The notes beneath the pieces are model-generated. The model saw nothing but the letters and a program-made list of their open reading frames with translations. It searched no databases and had not been told where the DNA came from. 10,302 nt of DNA, from assembly GCA_903928045.1 (NCBI GenBank), contig CAIYPH010000537.1:1-10302 (forward strand), read 5' to 3'. The position numbers and the translations under genes were made by a program. Below are positions 6,945-10,302 of this stretch, in pieces; position 1 is the first letter of the stretch; every line of letters starts with the position of its first letter. Source of the stretch: an uncultured Rhodospirillales bacterium (lineage in GTDB: Bacteria; Pseudomonadota; Alphaproteobacteria; Acetobacterales; Acetobacteraceae).

Positions 6945-7164
6945 CAGCGGCCCCACCTCCCCCTGCATGGACGCCGTCATGGCGCGGCAGCGCCTTCATC
7001 GCGCTCGCCGCCACGCCCGCCCATACCGCGAGCCAGGTGCGCCACATCTCCTGCGCCTCGCGATCGGCGGCCAGCGCCGCGAGTTCGCTCTGCCACAGGG
7101 TGATCCAATCCTGCGCCAGCTTGGTGAGATCGGGCGCAGTCACTGGCGCATGGGGTTCGCTCAT
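6820..7164 (-). CDS. Small PhaE/phasin-like protein upstream of phaC
   Basis: A 114-aa protein with three parts. Residues 13-59 are a Trp-rich amphipathic helix region (DWITLWQSELAALAADREAQEMWRTWLAVWAG). Residues 60-84 are a Gly/Ala/Pro linker. Residues 86-108 are a heptad-repeat coiled coil ([18 protein letters not shown]). This plan recalls the C-terminal half of PhaE, the non-catalytic subunit of class III PHA synthases, and small granule-associated proteins; it is much shorter than PhaE (about 350 aa). Position immediately before phaC supports a role as synthase partner or granule protein, but that is inference. The start at 7164 has GGAGGA 10 nt upstream. Codons 74-114 lie over the first 125 bp of phaC in a different frame, which is unusual. 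It is transcribed divergently from phaR across a 101-bp gap. Confidence 0.7.
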   Translation of the reverse strand: MSEPHAPVTAPDLTKLAQDWITLWQSELAALAADREAQEMWRTWLAVWAGVAASAMKALPRHDGVHAGGGGAADAPRAAPAAAASDPRDAEIDRLGRRIAELERRLDGMEPGRG

Positions 7165-7216
7165 CCGCCATTCGTCCTCCGGCGCCCCCGCCCCGTCGCT
7201 TGTAGCTTTTGGATGT

Positions 7217-7225
7217 TGCGCTGCA
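7217..7225. promoter_or_regulatory. Candidate PhaR operator in the divergent phaR / phaE-like gap
   Basis: TGC-GCT-GCA (7217-7225) is a TGC-N3-GCA dyad. It is followed by GCAT-C-ATGC (7223-7231), so the segment is dense in TGC/GCA triplets. From memory, PhaR proteins of Paracoccus and Rhodobacter bind CTGC-N3/4-GCAG-like sites and repress their own and phasin genes. The site lies in the 101-bp gap (7165-7265) shared by both promoters, where auto-repression would be expected. I could not identify convincing -35/-10 boxes for either gene in this gap. The motif is short and may be chance. Confidence 0.3.
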
Positions 7226-7265
7226 TCATGCTAACGTGATTCCCGATCAACCGCGAGTGTGAGCG

Positions 7266-7847
7266 ATGTCGCAGACCAACGAGACCGACCCGGCCGGCTC
7301 CGGCGACAAACCCCCGGTCGTCGTCAAGAAATACGCCAACCGCCGGCTCTATAACACGGAGAGCTCGAGCTACATCACGCTCGATTCGCTCGCAGAGATG
7401 GTGCGCGGCGGGCGAAATTTCGTCGTCTATGACGCGAAAACCGGCGAAGACATCACCCGCTCCGTCCTCACCCAGATCATTGTCGAGGAGGAGGCCAAGG
7501 GCCGCGCTTTGCTGCCCACCGGCTTCCTGCGCCAGCTCATCGGCTTCTACGGCGACTCGATGCAGGGCCTGGTGCCGAATTTCCTCGAACAATCCCTCGC
7601 CAATTTTGGCCGCCAGCAGGAGCAGGTCCGCCAGGCCGTCGAGAAAACCATGGGCAGCATCTTCCCCTTCGGCAATCTCGAGGAAGTCGGGCGGCAGAAC
7701 ATGGCGATGATGGAGCGGGCGATGAGCCTGTTCACCCCCTTCGTGCCCGCCGCCGAGCCGCCCAAGCCGCCGCAGGACGAGGCCGAGCGGCTGCGCGCCG
7801 AAATCGAGCGTCTCTCGGCCGAACTCGCCGCCCTCAAGAAAGGCTGA
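7266..7847 (+). CDS. phaR: Polyhydroxyalkanoate synthesis repressor PhaR
   Basis: A 193-aa PHA-responsive transcriptional regulator. Residues 17-78 form the PHB accumulation DNA-binding domain (PF07879 type), with the hallmark VVVKKYANRRLYNTESSSYI and the DSLAEMVRGGRNFVVYDAKTGEDITRSVLTQII stretch. Residues 79-120 match the following PHB_acc region (LLPTGFLRQLIGFYGDSMQGLVPNFLEQS). The tail holds a Pro-rich hinge (162-169) and a coiled coil (172-192, EAERLRAEIERLSAELAAL). Family members bind DNA at phasin and phaR promoters and let go when they bind PHA granules or oligomers. Divergent placement from the phaE-like/phaC genes fits local control. The ribosome site is weak (GAGTGTGAGCG). It is followed after 3 bp by the hydrolase gene, so the two are almost certainly one operon. 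Confidence 0.95.
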   Translation: MSQTNETDPAGSGDKPPVVVKKYANRRLYNTESSSYITLDSLAEMVRGGRNFVVYDAKTGEDITRSVLTQIIVEEEAKGRALLPTGFLRQLIGFYGDSMQGLVPNFLEQSLANFGRQQEQVRQAVEKTMGSIFPFGNLEEVGRQNMAMMERAMSLFTPFVPAAEPPKPPQDEAERLRAEIERLSAELAALKKG

Positions 7848-7850
7848 TCC

Positions 7851-8864
7851 ATGTCCTGGCCCCAAAACGGCGGCGTTTTCTCCCTCGGTGACCTCGAAGT
7901 CCAGAAAGGCGGCGTCATCCGTGACGCGAAGATCGTCTGGCAGACCCACGGCACGCTGAACGCGGCGAAGGACAACGTCGTCGTCTACCCCTGCTCCTAC
8001 ACGGCGCAGCACCCGGACATGGCCTGGCTGATCGGCCCCGATGGCATCCTGGAGCCCACGCGCTGGTTCATCGTCATCCCCAACATGTTCTCCAACGGCC
8101 TGTCCTCCTCGGCCGCGGATCAGGCGGATTGGCCGTCGATCGTCACCTCCTACGACAACGTCACCGCCCAGGCCCGCCTGCTGCGCGAGGTGTTCGGCAT
8201 CGAGCGCGTCGCCGCCGTCTACGGCTTCTCGATGGGCGCCCAGCAGGCCTATCACTGGGCGGCGCTGTTCCCCGGCCAGGTCGAGCGCGCCTTCGCCGTC
8301 TGCGGCACCGCCCGCACCGCCACCCACAACAAGGTGTTCCTCTCGAGCCTGCTGCGCACCCTGGAAGCCGCGCCCGAATATATCGGCAACGGCCAGTTCT
8401 CGTCCGAGCCGCGCAAGGCCCTCAAGGCCTTCGCCCATATCTACGCCGGCTGGGCGCTGAGCCAGGATTTCTACCGCGCCAACCTCCACCTCACCGCCCT
8501 CAAGGCCCCCGATCTCGACACGTTCCTCCGCACCGACTGGGAGGAGCGCTACCACGCCCGCAAGGCCGCCAACCTCTACGCCCAGCTCGTCACCTGGTAC
8601 AACGGCGATATCAGCGACAACCCGCTTTACAAGGGCGATCTCGTCGCCGCTCTGCAAGCCATCCAGGCCCGCATGCTCCTGCTGCCCGGCCGCACCGACC
8701 TCTACTTCCCCCCCGCCGACAACGCCGCCGAACTGCCTTACCTCCATGTCTGCGAACTCCGCCCGGTGCCGTCCGTGTGGGGCCATCGCGCGGGGAACCC
8801 CAATGTGTCGGTGGAAGATTTCGCGTTCCTGAAATTCGCCGTGCGGGAGTGGTTGGATCGGTAA
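7851..8864 (+). CDS. Alpha/beta hydrolase of the homoserine O-acetyltransferase (MetX-like) superfamily
   Basis: A 337-aa alpha/beta-hydrolase-fold protein. The likely triad is S127 in the nucleophile elbow YGFSMGAQQAYHWA, D283 in LLLPGRTDLYFPP and H312 in VWGHRAGNP. The order, spacing and the LLLPGRTDLYFPP segment resemble homoserine acetyltransferases. However, the MetX hallmarks GGSMGGMQALEW and the N-x-x-GG-x-x-GTTGP loop are replaced by GFSMGAQQAYHW and NMFSNGLSSSAADQ, and it is shorter than usual MetX (about 370-390). It therefore belongs to the superfamily branch usually annotated only as alpha/beta hydrolase; an acyl transfer or hydrolysis reaction is likely, the substrate unknown. 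It starts 3 bp after the phaR stop, with AAAGG before the ATG, so translation is probably coupled. Its operon partner suggests a PHA-linked role, while neighbouring metY and asd would fit methionine synthesis. I cannot decide. Confidence 0.8.
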   Translation: MSWPQNGGVFSLGDLEVQKGGVIRDAKIVWQTHGTLNAAKDNVVVYPCSYTAQHPDMAWLIGPDGILEPTRWFIVIPNMFSNGLSSSAADQADWPSIVTSYDNVTAQARLLREVFGIERVAAVYGFSMGAQQAYHWAALFPGQVERAFAVCGTARTATHNKVFLSSLLRTLEAAPEYIGNGQFSSEPRKALKAFAHIYAGWALSQDFYRANLHLTALKAPDLDTFLRTDWEERYHARKAANLYAQLVTWYNGDISDNPLYKGDLVAALQAIQARMLLLPGRTDLYFPPADNAAELPYLHVCELRPVPSVWGHRAGNPNVSVEDFAFLKFAVREWLDR

Positions 8865-8882
8865 ACGCAAGACGGGATGGAA

Positions 8883-9041
8883 GGGTGTTCTTTTTGTGAA
8901 CAAAAAGAACCAAAAAGACTTTTCACCCCGTTCCATGCCGTTGGCGTACCCCCCGCGGATACTTGGAAGCGGTACCCGCCAAGTGGATAAAAGTTTTTTG
9001 CTTCTTTTTTTCAAAAAAGAAGCGCGTCCTTCCTCCCTTGC
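8883..9041 (+). repeat. Dispersed bipartite palindromic element, copy 2
   Basis: It has the same plan and orientation as the copy at 735-946. IR-A (8887-8910) has perfect 11-bp arms gttctttttgt and acaaaaagaac around GA. IR-B (9000-9023) has perfect arms gcttctttttt and aaaaaagaagc around TC. The segment CAAAAAGACTTTT (8911-8923) can pair with AAAAGTTTTTTG (8989-9000) with one bulged G, forming a long stem followed by a T-rich tract (9001-9011). The element lies 22 nt after the hydrolase TAA, much as copy 1 lies 19 nt after the glycosylase TGA. The middle is about 60 bases shorter than in copy 1. Confidence 0.8.
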
Positions 9042-9051
9042 ATCCGCCGCC

Positions 9052-9072
9052 CCGGGCTGATACGCAGCCCGG
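9052..9072 (+). other. Hairpin at the head of the asd leader
   Basis: CCGGGCTG (9052-9059) and CAGCCCGG (9065-9072) form a perfect 8-bp stem with an ATACG loop. It lies directly before the short reading frame at 9073 and about 30 nt after element copy 2. There is no T-run after it. Confidence 0.55.
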
Positions 9073-9165
9073 ATGTTCACCGTCATGACCAAGCGCACGC
9101 TGAAGTCGAAGACGCCCTGTGGCGGGGCGTCCTCGGGTGTGTGCGCGCGGATGCCGCTGGCATAG
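9073..9165 (+). CDS. Possible 30-aa leader peptide of asd, rich in Thr, Lys and Met
   Basis: ATG at 9073 to TAG at 9163-9165 encodes 30 residues starting MFTVMTKRTLKSKTP; an in-frame second ATG is at 9085. In the first 14 codons there are 4 Thr, 3 Lys and 2 Met, the three amino acids made downstream of Asd, in a genome whose random frames give mostly Ala, Arg, Gly and Pro. That would suit translation-coupled attenuation. Against it, neither ATG has a good ribosome binding site, and the first follows a hairpin directly. Treat this as a hypothesis. Confidence 0.25.
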   Translation: MFTVMTKRTLKSKTPCGGASSGVCARMPLA

Positions 9166-9202
9166 CGTTCCCCCCGAGGCCCCGCCGGAAACGGACGGGG
9201 CC
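9112..9202 (+). other. Candidate structured leader RNA upstream of asd
   Basis: Several consecutive inverted repeats lie in 90 nt. They are ACGCCC (9112-9117) with GGGCGT (9125-9130); CCTCGGG (9131-9137) with CCCGAGG (9173-9179), enclosing ATGCC-GCT-GGCAT (9151-9163); and GGCCCCG-CCG (9178-9187) with CGG-A-CGGGGCC (9192-9202), closed by a GAAA tetraloop and carrying one bulged A. The last two stems share G9178 and G9179, so they either stack or compete. A GNRA-capped hairpin inside a stem-within-stem layout is suggestive of a riboswitch or attenuator. I cannot match it to a known Rfam family from memory. Confidence 0.4.
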
Positions 9203-9220
9203 TGCGGAACAACGGCGCCC

Positions 9221-9241
9221 GTCTCCGGCTTTTCTGGAGAC
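9221..9241 (+). promoter_or_regulatory. Hairpin sequestering the asd ribosome binding site
   Basis: GTCTCC (9221-9226) pairs with GGAGAC (9236-9241), and G9227/G9228 can add a G-U and a G-C pair, leaving a CTTTT loop. The right arm is the GGAGA Shine-Dalgarno of asd, 7 nt before ATG 9247. In this fold the ribosome site is hidden, which would reduce asd translation unless opened by upstream RNA or a ribosome. Confidence 0.5.
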
Positions 9242-9246
9242 TGATG

Positions 9247-10302
9247 ATGCCGAACGACAATCCCCCTGTAGCCCTCCATGCCGGCGCCCGCCGGTCGATC
9301 CCTGCCCATCCCAGCGTCGCCGTGGTCGGCGCCAGCGGGGCGGTGGGCGTTGAGCTGGTCGCCTGCCTCGAAGCGCGCGGCTTCCCGCTCGCCTCCCTCC
9401 GCCTCTTCGCCTCCCCCCGCTCGGCCGGCCGGCAGATCGCGTTTCGCGGCGAAATGCTGACGGTGGAGGCCATCGGCGATGACAGCCTCGATGGCATCGA
9501 TATCGCCCTGTTCTCCGCCGGTTCCACCGCCTCCAAAGCCTATGCCCCGCGCGCCGCCGCCCGAGGCACGGTGGTGATCGACAACGGCTCGGCCTTCCGC
9601 ATGGAGCCGGACGTGCCGCTGGTGGTGCCCGAGGTGAACGCGGCAACCATCGCCCAGCACCATGGCATCATCGCCAACCCCAATTGCGTCGCCATCATCG
9701 CCGCCGTTCCCCTGGCGCCGCTGCACCGGGCCAACCCGATCCGCCGTGTGATCGCCGCCACCTACCAGTCCGCTTCCGGCGCCGGCGCGGCGGCGATGGA
9801 GGAGCTGCGCGCGTCCACGCAAGCCTATCTCGCCGGCGAGGCCTTCGCGCCGCGCGTGATGGCGCATCCCTACGCCTTCAACCTGTTCAGCCACGATGCC
9901 GCCGTTGACGCCGACACCGGCGAAAACGGCGAGGAGATCAAGGCCGTGCGCGAACTGCGCAAAATCCTCGACGCACCGGACCTGCGCATCGGCATCACCT
10001 GCGTCCGCGTTCCCGTGCTGCGGGCCCACACCATTGCCATGACCGTGGAGTTCGATCGACCGATGACCGTCGCCGCCGCCCGCGAGGTGCTGGAAGCCGC
10101 ACCCGGCATCCGCATCGTCGATGACCGGGCGCATAACCACTTCCCGATGCCCAATGAGGCGAGCGGCCAAGGCGACGTGCTGGTCGGCCGCCTGCGCGAG
10201 GATGCCTCGGACCCCTCGGGGCGCTCGATTGCCATGCTGGTGGCGGGGGATCAGCTGCTGAAGGGGGCGGCGTTGAACGCGGTGCAGATCGCGGAGGCGT
10301 TG
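9247..10302 (+). CDS. asd: Aspartate-semialdehyde dehydrogenase (3' partial)
   Basis: The open frame runs off the right edge after 352 codons, so only a few C-terminal residues are likely missing. Asd reduces beta-aspartyl phosphate to aspartate semialdehyde with NADPH, at the branch to lysine, threonine and methionine. Visible marks are the NADP-binding loop VAVVGASGAVG (G28, G31, G34), FSAGSTASK, VIDNGSAFRM, VPLVVPEVN, catalytic C147 in IIANPNCVAII, QSASGAG, and R254/H261 in CVRVPVLRAHT. The residue after the catalytic Cys is Val, where Ser or Thr is more usual. An N-terminal extension of about 20 residues (PNDNPPVALHAGARRSIPAHP) precedes the usual start. Two in-frame ATGs at 9244 and 9247 share the GGAGA at 9236-9240; 9247 has better spacing. 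The hairpin-rich leader upstream suggests control at the RNA level. Confidence 0.93.
   Translation, partial: MPNDNPPVALHAGARRSIPAHPSVAVVGASGAVGVELVACLEARGFPLASLRLFASPRSAGRQIAFRGEMLTVEAIGDDSLDGIDIALFSAGSTASKAYAPRAAARGTVVIDNGSAFRMEPDVPLVVPEVNAATIAQHHGIIANPNCVAIIAAVPLAPLHRANPIRRVIAATYQSASGAGAAAMEELRASTQAYLAGEAFAPRVMAHPYAFNLFSHDAAVDADTGENGEEIKAVRELRKILDAPDLRIGITCVRVPVLRAHTIAMTVEFDRPMTVAAAREVLEAAPGIRIVDDRAHNHFPMPNEASGQGDVLVGRLREDASDPSGRSIAMLVAGDQLLKGAALNAVQIAEAL

Noticed and set aside
6945..6980. Longer phaC start at 6980
   Set aside because: There is no ribosome site before it. The later ATG at 6944 has GGGGAGG upstream and begins at the remembered family N-terminus.
5331..7103. A plus-strand open frame of 590 codons over phaA and phaC
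   Set aside because: It is antisense to two well-defined enzymes and has low-complexity composition without family motifs.
7851..8864. Firm metX (homoserine O-acetyltransferase) call
   Set aside because: The GGSMGGMQ elbow and GTTGP loop typical of MetX are replaced, so only superfamily membership is claimed.
735..9041. CRISPR array or insertion sequence
   Set aside because: Only two copies of the palindromic element were found, 8 kb apart, with no evenly spaced repeats, no transposase gene and no target duplications visible.
7161..9536. A minus-strand open frame of 791 codons
   Set aside because: It is antisense to phaR, the hydrolase and asd, crosses the palindromic element, and shows no recognisable domain; a shadow frame.

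Overview
The window is GC-rich bacterial chromosome with dense gene packing. Protein signatures point to an alphaproteobacterium, most likely of the Rhodospirillales/Acetobacteraceae type. They include a PhaR-type PHA regulator, a small class III-like PHA synthase beginning with an RGPRPLxLHL stretch, and T/A-rich palindromes between genes. The family-level placement is inference from remembered gene style; no 16S or other marker is present.

Layout. (1) 3-719 (+): C-terminal part of a YcaQ/AlkZ-like winged-helix DNA glycosylase, cut by the window start. (2) 735-946: copy 1 of a dispersed palindromic element. (3) 982-1040: a strong sigma70-type promoter, with a 7-bp inverted repeat over the -10 box and start region, driving an orphan reading frame from 1041 whose 3' end is unclear. 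(4) Minus strand, 7164 down to 1493: a PhaE/phasin-like small protein, PHA synthase (phaC), acetyl-CoA acetyltransferase (phaA), a 250-bp nested palindrome block, a CoA-binding/O-acetylhomoserine sulfhydrylase fusion (metY-like) and an aldo/keto reductase. (5) Plus strand from 7266, divergent from the phaE-like gene: phaR, then 3 bp later an alpha/beta hydrolase of the homoserine acetyltransferase superfamily. (6) 8883-9041: copy 2 of the dispersed element. (7) 9042-9246: a hairpin-rich leader holding a possible Thr/Lys/Met-rich short reading frame. (8) 9247 to the window end (+): aspartate-semialdehyde dehydrogenase (asd), lacking its extreme C-terminus.

Two themes run together. PhaA makes acetoacetyl-CoA, PhaC with a small helper polymerises hydroxyacyl-CoA, and PhaR senses or represses; no phaB reductase lies in the window. 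The second theme is aspartate-family/methionine metabolism: Asd makes aspartate semialdehyde, and the MetY domain makes homocysteine from O-acetylhomoserine. The hydrolase next to phaR resembles the MetX superfamily but lacks clear MetX motifs.

The most interesting points are a 125-bp out-of-frame overlap between the phaE-like gene and phaC in which both frames look constrained, the CoA-binding/MetY fusion, the nested inverted repeat between phaA and metY, the two-copy palindromic element placed about 20 nt after stop codons, and the structured asd leader.
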